This document shows, piece after piece, positions 33,160 through 42,024 of a stretch of DNA of 64,000 nucleotides; the stretch's first letter is position 1, and each line of letters starts with the position of its first letter. A model generated the notes under the pieces. That model was not told the DNA's origin and searched no databases. It was given only the letters and a program-made list of their open reading frames with translations. A program made the translations under genes and the position numbers. This DNA is from a virus, in the IMG/VR virus record IMGVR_UViG_3300020450_001021, positions 20,641 through 84,640 of that record. The stretch is one strand, 5' to 3'.

Positions 33160-33187
33160 AAAAAGAGACCCCTTAAGGTCTCTTTTT
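33160..33187. terminator. strong bidirectional terminator after gp23
   Basis: A perfect 11-bp inverted repeat (AAAAAGAGACC and GGTCTCTTTTT, 6-base loop) with A and T flanks. It separates the abundant gp23 message from the genes downstream. Confidence 0.85.
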
Positions 33188-33204
33188 AAAATATGTAATC
33201 CGAA

Positions 33205-34650
33205 TTACATTAAGTTTGCAACAGATACTCTTCTGTAGTAAACGTTTGTACTTAGGTTACCAGCTGCCTGTGGATCAGAGTTTGTAAGAGTTGAATCAAA
33301 TCCTTTAGCAAATGGATTAAGAACTACGCCATAACGTGTCTTAAACCCGATGCGTGGTTGGAAGTCGTCTTGTCCGACGCTACGTACCATCTGTAGAGGC
33401 ACATAAGGACAATAGAACAGACCAGCATCATAAGGAGATGAACCCTTGTATCCGATAACATAGTACTGATTACCTGAGTTACCTGAGGATGCTGTACCAC
33501 CACGAGTGATAGTTGCATATGGGTCAATGTAAACTCTGTATCTACCGTTAAGGATACCAGCGAAGGTATTTCCTGTCTCATCAACCGCTAAACGGTTGTT
33601 ACCTTCGATTGCAGGAGCGTAATCAAGAGCACCAGCCATTGCTAAAGCAGAAGCAACGTCAGCAGAGCACATAATCATGTTGCCCTTTCCACGACGAGTT
33701 TCTCTTGCAATTGCGTTTGCGTCTCTTTCGATCTGGAACATAAGTCCCTTGAATTTCTCAACAGACCAACGACCATTACTATCAACGTCTAAGTCAAATG
33801 TACCTGCAGTAGCGGTGTCATGCTGTGCACCACGTTTTGCTGACTTATAAATTGTACGAACAATCTCTCTGTTGATTTCAGCAAGGATTTCAGATGAGAG
33901 GATGTTTGCCAATTCTGACTCAGCATCAAGACCATGAATAGCACGAAGGTCTTGTGCTAATTCAATACTGTACTCTGCCTTTAGAGCTCTGGACTTAGCA
34001 GTAACCGAGATCTTCTCGATACTGAATCCCATCTCTCTGAAGTCAGGAGCAGAACCGTCACTATCTAATGCCTCAGAGTCCTGTGTGGACATTGGAGCAC
34101 CGTTGTCATAGTAACCTTGAACTGTTGATTCGTTAGAACCTGTAAATCCGTCGTTAAGAACAGCAGGGTTGTCACCTGTTGTTGTAGGACCTGCACCAGT
34201 AACGTCGTTAGCACCACCAGTACCTGACTGATTTGGGTTAACTTCGTTAAAGAATGTCTCAGCATTACCTGTGCCAGGACCGTCGTAACGTGCTCTCATT
34301 GCAAAGATTAGTCCAGTAGGACCACTCATTGGTTGAACACCAGCAAGGTCATAAGCAACCAAGTTAGGCATTGCACGTCTAATCAATGAGATTAGAACTG
34401 GGTCAAAACCTGCAACTGATTGGTCACCACCTGAACTAAAACCAGCAGCACCTGTACCACCTGGGTCTGTGTTCATTGTAGGAATCGCTTCAGAAAGTAT
34501 CTGGCGTTCCTGTCTAATTACTTTTTCTTGGTTCTCTAAGAGAATTGAGGTAACAGCTTTCTTATAGTTATCTGTGATTGGATCAAGATCACTATGGTCG
34601 AGAACTGGTGCCCATTTTTCTTGAAGAACCTTTGACATACCTAATGTCAT
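33205..34650 (-). CDS. gp23: major capsid protein gp23
   Basis: A 481-residue HK97-fold precursor that forms the capsid hexamers; gp21 removes its N-terminal part. Landmarks are the N-terminus LQEKWAPVLDHSDLDPI, AMPNLVAYDLAGVQPMSGPT, and the C-terminal QDDFQPRIGFKTRYGVVLNP. Its length is usual for cyanophages (T4 521). A GGAG site precedes the ATG. A strong terminator follows, and scaffold and protease genes precede it in the T4 order 20-21-22-23. Confidence 0.96.
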   Translation of the reverse strand: MTLGMSKVLQEKWAPVLDHSDLDPITDNYKKAVTSILLENQEKVIRQERQILSEAIPTMNTDPGGTGAAGFSSGGDQSVAGFDPVLISLIRRAMPNLVAYDLAGVQPMSGPTGLIFAMRARYDGPGTGNAETFFNEVNPNQSGTGGANDVTGAGPTTTGDNPAVLNDGFTGSNESTVQGYYDNGAPMSTQDSEALDSDGSAPDFREMGFSIEKISVTAKSRALKAEYSIELAQDLRAIHGLDAESELANILSSEILAEINREIVRTIYKSAKRGAQHDTATAGTFDLDVDSNGRWSVEKFKGLMFQIERDANAIARETRRGKGNMIMCSADVASALAMAGALDYAPAIEGNNRLAVDETGNTFAGILNGRYRVYIDPYATITRGGTASSGNSGNQYYVIGYKGSSPYDAGLFYCPYVPLQMVRSVGQDDFQPRIGFKTRYGVVLNPFAKGFDSTLTNSDPQAAGNLSTNVYYRRVSVANLM

Positions 34651-34687
34651 TTTTGTTTTTCTCCGTTAAAATTAGGGTTTTAATAAT

Positions 34688-35719
34688 TTACTGCCACTGT
34701 GAGATAGCATTGACATATGCTGCCATTGCACCTTCTGCAGGTGCTGCTACTTCTCCAGTTGCTACATCTTCCTTAGGAGCAGAAACCTTTTCCTTGGGGA
34801 AATAGTTTTCCTTAAGGGTTGCAAGCTTCTCCTTAAAGGACTCTTCAGATTCATACTCAACTGACTCAGCAAGTGAAGCGAGCTTCTCTGCCTGTGTTTG
34901 AGCTAAACCTTTAGATACTTCGGCAATTAATGATTCACGAGTACGTGAATTAATTGTTCCGTTTAGTGAGACGTTCTTATCAATTTGCTCATTGAGCTTC
35001 TCTTCCATTTCATCAAGTTTGTTAGTCATCTCATCGAGAACATCATATTTTTCCTCAGGGATTGATACATAATTTTCTTCAAAAAGTTTCTTCATGCCAT
35101 CCATGAAGGAACCATACATTTCTAGTTTGATGCCATTGTGGATTTCGAGTTCATTCTCTTTCTTCCACTCTTCGGCAACATAAGCAAGGAACTTGTCTAC
35201 TTTTTCGCTGAGTTCTTCTTTAAACTCATCTACTTGTTTAACTAGTTCTTGCTCAAATACTGTTTCTAATCTTTTCTTCTGTTCAGCAATTTTTGCTTTT
35301 ACAGCAGTTTCAAAGATAGTTTTTGTTTTTGCTTTAAACTCTTCGGATAATTCTTCGCCTGTTAGAAGTGCTTTAACATCGTCATCGACATTAATTTCTT
35401 CTTCAACGATTTCTCCGTCTACTTCTGTTTCTTCCGCTTTGGTGATACCTGCAGGTTTTCCATCTGGTGCACCAGCGTTTTTGTTAACAGCGTTTCCTTT
35501 TATTTGTGATGTGCCTTTGTTGGCAATCTTGGATGAATTGTCATCCTGTTTATAATTTTGGTTGGTAGGACCTCCCAAATCTTCAATCGAAGCATCTTGC
35601 GGTGCAGGGACGGAAACTTTTTCCATACCATCTGCTTTGCCAGCACCATCAGTGACTTGGCGTTCGGAGAGATTCTCTTCGACGAATGTTTCAAATTTCT
35701 GGTCAACTGATGCTGACAT
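34688..35719 (-). CDS. gp22: prohead core scaffold gp22
   Basis: A 343-residue acidic, mostly coiled-coil protein that shapes the prohead and is later digested by gp21. Long helical Glu/Lys stretches run from about residue 115 (DDVKALLTGEELSEEFKAK) to about 320. The first 100 residues are low-complexity and disordered. It is larger than T4 gp22 (269). An exact late promoter lies 40 bases upstream. It sits between gp21 and gp23 as in T4. Confidence 0.92.
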   Translation of the reverse strand: MSASVDQKFETFVEENLSERQVTDGAGKADGMEKVSVPAPQDASIEDLGGPTNQNYKQDDNSSKIANKGTSQIKGNAVNKNAGAPDGKPAGITKAEETEVDGEIVEEEINVDDDVKALLTGEELSEEFKAKTKTIFETAVKAKIAEQKKRLETVFEQELVKQVDEFKEELSEKVDKFLAYVAEEWKKENELEIHNGIKLEMYGSFMDGMKKLFEENYVSIPEEKYDVLDEMTNKLDEMEEKLNEQIDKNVSLNGTINSRTRESLIAEVSKGLAQTQAEKLASLAESVEYESEESFKEKLATLKENYFPKEKVSAPKEDVATGEVAAPAEGAMAAYVNAISQWQ

Positions 35720-35758
35720 ATTGATACTCCTTGTAAATAATCTTACTTATTCTGAATT

Positions 35759-35766
35759 TATTTATA
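35759..35766 (-). promoter_or_regulatory. T4-type late promoter of gp22/gp23
   Basis: An exact minus-strand TATAAATA 40 bases upstream of the gp22 ATG. It serves the scaffold and capsid genes. Confidence 0.75.
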
Positions 35767-35768
35767 AA

Positions 35769-36413
35769 TTACAGTCCTTTGAGGAACTGTTTAAATGCGG
35801 AAACTTTCCGTTCCTGCAAATTATATAGGGTAGCAGCATCAATTCCTTTCTTTATAGAGGAAATTTCTTGCTCTTTCAGTAACCCATTATCCCAAACCCA
35901 TTCTTTTCCTTCCATGATACCTTCTACAAAAGCATCAGGGGCAGATGGATCTGCAACAATATCAGCAGCAGTTGCTAACTGATAGTCATCACGAACGTAG
36001 TTTGCACCACCCATTTCTCTTAGAGAACCAACTCCTCTAGAAGAAACACCTAATGATACACCCTCACCGAGTAAAGATTTTGCAATCTGACCCATTGGTG
36101 TATCTAAAATTTTCGCTTTACCAATATAATTGTTTCCTTCTCTTACGAGTGATTCAATTTTATGTGAAGCTCTATCCAAATTAACCGTAGGTCCTTCTGG
36201 ATGTCCTAGTTCACCTAAAGCACGATTCTTAGAAATGTTTTGTTCAGTATATCTACCAACTTCTCTCTCAAGAATATCAATAGGATACACTCTACCATTT
36301 CTATTTTTAATTTCACCTTGCAAAAATACACCTTGAATGTAATGGTTTTTTGTACCATTATTATCCTCGGTTAGAAATTTTACTTCCTCTATTTGTTCAG
36401 TTATTAGTTTCAT
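35769..36413 (-). CDS. gp21: prohead protease gp21
   Basis: A 215-residue serine protease that matures the head by cutting gp22, gp23 and core proteins. I start at MKLITEQIEEVKFLTEDNNG; the longer frame adds an unlikely leader. The catalytic His lies in ALGELGHPEGP (near residue 84) and the Ser in LGVSSRGVG (near 140), the herpes-type assemblin fold. Its length matches T4 gp21 (212). It overlaps the core gene upstream by 17 bases. Confidence 0.94.
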   Translation of the reverse strand: MKLITEQIEEVKFLTEDNNGTKNHYIQGVFLQGEIKNRNGRVYPIDILEREVGRYTEQNISKNRALGELGHPEGPTVNLDRASHKIESLVREGNNYIGKAKILDTPMGQIAKSLLGEGVSLGVSSRGVGSLREMGGANYVRDDYQLATAADIVADPSAPDAFVEGIMEGKEWVWDNGLLKEQEISSIKKGIDAATLYNLQERKVSAFKQFLKGL

Positions 36414-36645
36414 TGTCTTCTGGTGAAGGGGGTAACTGTTCATCACTAGCAACAGTTTCTGGAGATTCAGTTTCTACTTCATCTTCCTCAGGTTCAGATA
36501 AATGACTAAACATATCTGCACCAACTTTCTCTTTTTCAAGAGTCAGTATTTCTGCTGCTTTGTTCATAATGACATCTTTAACCGCATCGGATGCATCTGC
36601 AAGATGATCCTTCATAATCATGTCAACGATTTTGGTTGTTTCCAT
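36397..36645 (-). CDS. prohead core protein (gp67/gp68-like)
   Basis: An 82-residue acidic protein: an amphipathic helix (IVDMIMKDHLADASDAVKDV), then a long acidic, Pro-rich tail (SEPEEDEVETESPETV). In T4 the small core proteins gp67 and gp68 lie between genes 20 and 21; this gene holds that position and has the same composition. Direct homology is not clear by eye. It overlaps gp21 by 17 bases. Confidence 0.75.
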   Translation of the reverse strand: METTKIVDMIMKDHLADASDAVKDVIMNKAAEILTLEKEKVGADMFSHLSEPEEDEVETESPETVASDEQLPPSPEDNETNN

Positions 36646-36660
36646 ACTAAAACCTCAGTT

Positions 36661-38265
36661 TTATTTAGCGTTTTTATTGCTAGGTGGTAACGGTGGTTGT
36701 TTCATTTGATCAATTTGTGCCTTTTGCATTTCTTGTTCTAGATCTGCTGTCTCTTGTTCTTGACCTAATTGTGCAACTGGATCCATTACTAGACCTTGCT
36801 TTATCTCACTATTTATCTGCTTACGCATTTCAGATATTTCTTGTTCTGTAAACTGTAGTAACTGACGCATAACATAATCTTGTGAGAAGTATTTTCCAAC
36901 ATAAAGATCAAGTTCATTTAAAACTTCCATCTTTTTCTGGAGCATTTCTAAATCTTTTAATTCAGAAAAATGATTATCATACAAATAATCATACTGAATA
37001 TGCTCTTTCATGTCTTCCCAATCATCAGGTGTAATAACACCTTTTAAAATTAATTGGGTTCTTAATAGGTCATGAAAAAGATCAGAAAACTTCTTACGGA
37101 GACGACCTACAAATTTAGTAAATTTAATTTCATCTCTATTAATCTCCTCTGACTTACCAAGGTCAAATGATTTGTCACTCTCTAATCTTGATGGTGGTAC
37201 ATTTAATGCTTTGTATAACTGTGATTGGAAATACTTGATATCTGTAAGTTCACCTAAGTTTTGTCCACCAGGTAAAGTTGTGATTTCAGTTCCTCTACCA
37301 CCTTCCCTACGTGGTAACCAGAAATCTTCAAGCATACTCATATGTTTTTTGTCGTCACGAATTTCGCCAGTATTTGAATCGTATACTAACTTATTTCTGT
37401 AACGAGACATAACATCACGAAGATATTGTTCCGCTTTTATTTTTGGAAGATTACCAACATCAATGTAAAATATTCTTCTTTCTGGTGCACGTGATAATCT
37501 GTATATTACAATACTATCTTCAAGCATTCTTAACTGATTAAGATACTTAATTGCTTTATGTAAGTGACTTAATACTATATTTTTACCTTGATCTTTTACA
37601 CCAGATGTAATATATGATATAGCATCATTTGAAATTTTAATGCCTTGATTAGTATTGTTTACACCTTTCTCATTATAAATGTAAAATTCTGTAGTTTTAC
37701 CGTAGTCATATTTCATGAACTGATCGGCATTGATAGGTGGTTTTTCTACAATACGAAGTTTCTTTATTTTTAGTGGATCAATCCAACGTAACTCTAATAT
37801 ACCCTTACTTGGATCTTCTAAATCTACCACTTTATGATAAAACATTCTACCATCAATAAACCATCTTCTGAATATTTGATGAGCACCTTTGTCTACATCT
37901 AATAATTTCTTTATATGATCAAACTCGTCTCTAATACTTTTCTTTATTGATGATGATGCCTGTAAATTAGATAGTTCAAGTTCTACAGGACTATCATCTT
38001 TATCAGATACAATTGCTTCATTTGTAATATCTTCGATAGCACTATCAACCTCAGGTTGCAGTGCCATCTGTCTATAACGACGTATTAAATTTATCTCGTC
38101 TCTTTTTTTCGAGTCATCAAGATCCACATAATGACCAAACCACCCACCAAAAGGAGTAATGGTGGATGTTGCGTCATTATCTACTGGAGGTACTGGAGAA
38201 GCAGCACCTTTTGCTTTAAGTTTGGGGTCTTTATCTTTTATAGAGAACCCAAATAAAGTTGCCAT
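36661..38265 (-). CDS. gp20: portal protein gp20
   Basis: A 534-residue protein of the dodecameric portal at the head vertex, through which DNA is packaged and ejected. Landmarks are PFGGWFGHYVDLDDSKKRDE, DSAIEDITNEAIV, YRLSRAPERRIFYIDVGNLP and FWLPRREGGRGTEITTLPGG, a block highly conserved in gp20. Its length equals T4 gp20 (524). It stands between tube gp19 and the core/protease genes, the T4 order. Confidence 0.97.
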   Translation of the reverse strand: MATLFGFSIKDKDPKLKAKGAASPVPPVDNDATSTITPFGGWFGHYVDLDDSKKRDEINLIRRYRQMALQPEVDSAIEDITNEAIVSDKDDSPVELELSNLQASSSIKKSIRDEFDHIKKLLDVDKGAHQIFRRWFIDGRMFYHKVVDLEDPSKGILELRWIDPLKIKKLRIVEKPPINADQFMKYDYGKTTEFYIYNEKGVNNTNQGIKISNDAISYITSGVKDQGKNIVLSHLHKAIKYLNQLRMLEDSIVIYRLSRAPERRIFYIDVGNLPKIKAEQYLRDVMSRYRNKLVYDSNTGEIRDDKKHMSMLEDFWLPRREGGRGTEITTLPGGQNLGELTDIKYFQSQLYKALNVPPSRLESDKSFDLGKSEEINRDEIKFTKFVGRLRKKFSDLFHDLLRTQLILKGVITPDDWEDMKEHIQYDYLYDNHFSELKDLEMLQKKMEVLNELDLYVGKYFSQDYVMRQLLQFTEQEISEMRKQINSEIKQGLVMDPVAQLGQEQETADLEQEMQKAQIDQMKQPPLPPSNKNAK

Positions 38266-38293
38266 AATTAAATTTTATTTACCGTGCTACTAT

Positions 38294-38929
38294 TTAGTTG
38301 GTTTGAGAACCGACTACTTGAGAAGATAAAAATCCAGATTCAGTTGAATTAGGACTCTTTCTACCTGGTGCATTAGCATCAAGGTATTGATACTGAAACT
38401 CAACATCAAATTCTTCTAGAGCATCGTTACTATCAAAGGCAACATTAATTGCACCAACTGAAGTTGGCCATGCACCTACAAGTTTGTAAACTCTAAGAAT
38501 CTTATTCTTGTCTGATCCACCAGTTTGACCTGCTTGACCTACAGAATCTTTAGATAATTGTCTTACATAAAGATCTTGAAATAGATTCTCAAATCCACCT
38601 GTAACACCTATGTTCTCATCTACTTGGTTACCTAAGTTAACCCATGACTCAAATGCTGCTCTTAGATTAAAGTCAGCAGTGTTGTAGAAAGTAGCACTCC
38701 ATGCTTCAAATGTTCTGTCTCCAGGAATCTTAAGAAATCTTCCACGGAATGGAACTTCTATAAGTCCTTGTGAATGTGTAGGCAATGAAGTAGATCTACA
38801 TAAGAACTGTCCTTGTTCTTTTAAGGATACTCTATCACCTGTACCACTAGGGAAGTTGATATCAACTTCATACAGGTTAGGTCTTACTCCACCATTGAGC
38901 CTAGATTTAAATTCTATTATGTTAGGCAT
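38294..38929 (-). CDS. gp19: tail tube protein gp19
   Basis: A 211-residue protein that polymerises into the inner tail tube. Landmarks are PNIIEFKSRLNGGVRPNLYE, the FLCRSTSLPTHSQGLIEVPF segment, then RFLKIPGDRTFEAWSATFYN, as in T4 gp19 (163) but with a longer C-terminus. It lies between sheath gp18 and portal gp20, the standard order. Confidence 0.94.
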   Translation of the reverse strand: MPNIIEFKSRLNGGVRPNLYEVDINFPSGTGDRVSLKEQGQFLCRSTSLPTHSQGLIEVPFRGRFLKIPGDRTFEAWSATFYNTADFNLRAAFESWVNLGNQVDENIGVTGGFENLFQDLYVRQLSKDSVGQAGQTGGSDKNKILRVYKLVGAWPTSVGAINVAFDSNDALEEFDVEFQYQYLDANAPGRKSPNSTESGFLSSQVVGSQTN

Positions 38930-38954
38930 TGTTTGTTATTAACTCCTTTGTGTT

Positions 38955-41696
38955 TTAACTAGCGACTACTTCAGAGAAACTGATACCAGTTCTTGTAGCA
39001 ACAAATGTCAATGTAATAAAGTTGATAGAACGTGTTGGCTGAATGTAAATATCAGCAACGAACTCGTTATTATCTATAACAGCAGATGTGTTATTTGATC
39101 CATCACACACAACTAAGAAATCGGTAATACCTCTTCTTGATTGAACATTACGTAAGAATGGTTCAATAATACCTTTAAACACATTTCTTGTGATCTCATC
39201 ATTGAGTTCAAATAGTTGTGCTTTAGCAGCTTCTTCAATTGCTTTTTCAACAACAATGAAGAGACGACGAACGTTGATTCTATCAAATGCACTAGGTGTG
39301 CTAAGTGCTGTCTTGTCACCAAATAGAACTGCACCTTGACCAGGAAATGTACTGATTGGGTTAACTCTATTTGCATAAAGTTCATCTCTATCTGTCTTAG
39401 TAGGATTCCATGCAAGTTTTGCAAGGTTCCTAATAGCACCTCTAGAGAAACCTGCTGGTGAGAACCATGGTTCCTGTCTGATTGCTGTATCTGCAACTAA
39501 TCCTGCAACGTCTGAGTTACATGGAACGTAGCAATACTTTTGATTCCATCTGTCATAAACATACTTGTAGTTACAATCAAGAACTAAGTATGAACTACTT
39601 GCAACACTGCCAAAGAAATCTTTAACATTCTTAACGATGTCTTTGTTAGCAAGTGGAAGACCAGTAGAAGCAATAATGTTTCCTTTATGTGGAGATCCGA
39701 ATGCCATGCAATCCTTTCTCTCTGCAGCAATACCTGCAATGTAGTTTAGTTTTTCTCTTGTTGCTGTCTCAGTAGCAAGACCAGGACCCATTATAAGATA
39801 CTCAAGATTGATGCTATCAATCTCTCTAAACTCATCATATGCACCATTAAAATCAGCAGCTGAAAGATCCCATGCTCCACTTGCAAGTGATGTATAATCT
39901 GAACCTGCAGTTAGATCATAATTTTTAGAACCTACTGGTTCAAAATCTTGTGTTCTATTATTTGTTTCATAAATTGTATCACCTGCAAAAATGAATTTAC
40001 TTCCGTCTGCAAGAACATTCTTATAGTAGTTAATTCCACCTTGTGGTCCTCTACCATCAGATGCTTTTGATAGGTATGTAAATGATTCTATAACTGAATC
40101 TTTACTACCAGATACACTTCCATCTTCATCTACAACTGCAACGTGAACTGCATCTCTACCGTATGCATCGCCTGCATAAAACTCACCATCAGCAGTATTT
40201 ACTGGACGTGCAGCAACTGAGTTCCAAGTTAAATTAGAACCTTCATAAAGTTTTGCGTATGACCACCAAACTGATCCGTCATCTACAGATGCTACAGTAC
40301 CACTATTAGAACCAATAGTTAATGAATCTCCATTAGCAAAAAGTTGACCTGTAGTTGGGTTTTCTAAGTATACGTTACTTGCATTATCTACTATTACAAC
40401 GTGTACATAATGAGTTGTAGTACCACCAGAAGTTACCATTGAGTAATCAATGACCTTACCTTTTTTAGATCCTGATACTACAAAATCTCCAACATTAACA
40501 TTACTGATTGCTGAGTCCCCAGATGTAAGAGCAATAGATTGCCTAGGACCATTATCAACAATACAAACACGTAACCCATTACCCCATGAACCTGCACTCT
40601 TGGCAGCGAATAACCATCCTGTTGTGTTGTCGTTATATTGTGCATCATAGACCTCACTGTTTTCTATCTTAATTGGATCTGCAGAAACAACTGCTGTACC
40701 AACTGCTGTTGTACCTGGAATGGGAATTGTTGGAGAGATACCAACGAAGTTTGTGTAATCTCCAAAGTTTGTTACCGTAAATCCAGTAATAACTCCAGAA
40801 ACATTTACATCTGCTGTAGCAGCAAATCCTGTATTAGCAGCACCACCTGATACTGAAACGTTGTATGTTGCAGTTGGATCGTAATTTGTACCACCAGAAA
40901 CTAGTGTAATTGCCAATCCAGATGGATCACTAATGTCTATTGTAGGAGCAGATGTATATCCAGATCCACCAACAACTGCAATACCAGTAATAACACCATT
41001 TACTATTGTAGGAGTTACTGTAACGCCAGCAGAACTACCACCACCACCTGAGATTGATACAGTTGGATTTGAAGAATAACCAGAACCACCATCTGTAATA
41101 TTTAAATTACCAGTTAGTGCACCTGCATTAACGTTAGCAAGTGATGCTGTTGCTGTTGCTGTATCACCTTGGGCAACTGTTGCTTGTCCTGTAACACCGA
41201 CATCACCAAATGTGACAGTTGGTTGTGAACTGTATCCAGAACCTGAGTTTGTTATAACAACTTGTGATACTCTACCATTAGCATCTAAAACTGCAGTACC
41301 TGCAGCATTAGATCCTCCTCCACCACTGAATGATACGGAAGGTGCAGAAACATATTTACCATTAGTTGTAGGGTTATTAATAGTTATTGATGAAACACTT
41401 TGTCCTACACGTGCAACTGCATTTTTCAGTTGATCTGTATTTACTCTAGTTACGGATAGTGTTCCCCCGTAATTTAAATAGTTTGTTGCTGAGAGAAAGT
41501 ACTCCGAATTATTTGCTACGGGTTCACCAAATGCTTCTATAAGTCCAGCTTCTGAACTTACTGTAACAGGAGAACCTAATTCTCCTTTAGTAAAAGGTGC
41601 AGCAAATCCTGCAATATTATTAATTCCAATCTCAGCTCTGCCATTGGTTAAGTCGAGTTCCTTAACGACGACACCAGGTGAGCGTAAAGTTGCCAT
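38955..41696 (-). CDS. gp18: tail sheath protein gp18 with a large repeat insertion
   Basis: A 913-residue contractile sheath subunit (T4 659). The conserved N-terminus (RSPGVVVKELDLTNGRAEIG) and C-terminal half (EKLNYIAGIAAERKDCMAFG, NPTKTDRDELYANRVNPIST, FPGQGAVLFGDKTAL, INVRRLFIVVEKAIEEAA) are typical. Residues about 98-345 are an insertion of Gly/Ser/Thr-rich beta repeats (GSGYSSQPTVTFG, GSGYSSNPTVSIS, GSGYTSAPTIDIS) that should project from the tail surface. A near-consensus late promoter (AATAAATA) is at 41734-41741. Confidence 0.95.
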   Translation of the reverse strand: MATLRSPGVVVKELDLTNGRAEIGINNIAGFAAPFTKGELGSPVTVSSEAGLIEAFGEPVANNSEYFLSATNYLNYGGTLSVTRVNTDQLKNAVARVGQSVSSITINNPTTNGKYVSAPSVSFSGGGGSNAAGTAVLDANGRVSQVVITNSGSGYSSQPTVTFGDVGVTGQATVAQGDTATATASLANVNAGALTGNLNITDGGSGYSSNPTVSISGGGGSSAGVTVTPTIVNGVITGIAVVGGSGYTSAPTIDISDPSGLAITLVSGGTNYDPTATYNVSVSGGAANTGFAATADVNVSGVITGFTVTNFGDYTNFVGISPTIPIPGTTAVGTAVVSADPIKIENSEVYDAQYNDNTTGWLFAAKSAGSWGNGLRVCIVDNGPRQSIALTSGDSAISNVNVGDFVVSGSKKGKVIDYSMVTSGGTTTHYVHVVIVDNASNVYLENPTTGQLFANGDSLTIGSNSGTVASVDDGSVWWSYAKLYEGSNLTWNSVAARPVNTADGEFYAGDAYGRDAVHVAVVDEDGSVSGSKDSVIESFTYLSKASDGRGPQGGINYYKNVLADGSKFIFAGDTIYETNNRTQDFEPVGSKNYDLTAGSDYTSLASGAWDLSAADFNGAYDEFREIDSINLEYLIMGPGLATETATREKLNYIAGIAAERKDCMAFGSPHKGNIIASTGLPLANKDIVKNVKDFFGSVASSSYLVLDCNYKYVYDRWNQKYCYVPCNSDVAGLVADTAIRQEPWFSPAGFSRGAIRNLAKLAWNPTKTDRDELYANRVNPISTFPGQGAVLFGDKTALSTPSAFDRINVRRLFIVVEKAIEEAAKAQLFELNDEITRNVFKGIIEPFLRNVQSRRGITDFLVVCDGSNNTSAVIDNNEFVADIYIQPTRSINFITLTFVATRTGISFSEVVAS
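40662..41405 (-). repeat. repeated GSGY-x-PTV beta module inside gp18
   Basis: At least three units share G-G/S-SGY-(T/S)S-x-PT-(V/I) followed by a Gly-rich turn and an A/G-rich strand. Related units occur in gp13 and in the giant fibre. Confidence 0.75.
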
Positions 41697-41781
41697 TTGT
41701 ATCTCCTGAGGTGATTAGTCATATATCTGCAAATATTTATTATTTTCTACTTTTTCATTGGGGAAACAATGCATGAACACA

Positions 41782-42024
41782 TTACCAATCAGGATAATCT
41801 GCTAGGTATGGAGGTAAAGGTCTAGGTCTATTTTTCTTCTTTCTTTTAGATGTTATTCTTTTAATTGTACAGGTCTTACATTCATATGAATATGCTGAAG
41901 GATATCCTTTTCTACTTTTACGAGTAAGATAGAAATCTTCTATCAAATTTTTTCTTGTATTACATACCCTACAAACTCTTTCTTTGAATAAGACCTTATC
42001 TAGACCAAATCCAAACTCATCCAT
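41782..42024 (-). CDS. treble-clef zinc-finger protein
   Basis: An 80-residue basic protein with CRVC at about residues 18-21 and CKTC near 48-51, separated by DFYLTRKSRKGYPSAYSYE. This layout (CxxC, F/Y, R-x-G-Y, CxxC) is like the zinc part of HNH-type proteins, but no HNH catalytic residues follow; the end is Lys/Arg/Pro-rich. It overlaps the gp17 stop as TAATG, so it is translated with the terminase. It may bind DNA during packaging; inference. Confidence 0.75.
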   Translation of the reverse strand: MDEFGFGLDKVLFKERVCRVCNTRKNLIEDFYLTRKSRKGYPSAYSYECKTCTIKRITSKRKKKNRPRPLPPYLADYPDW

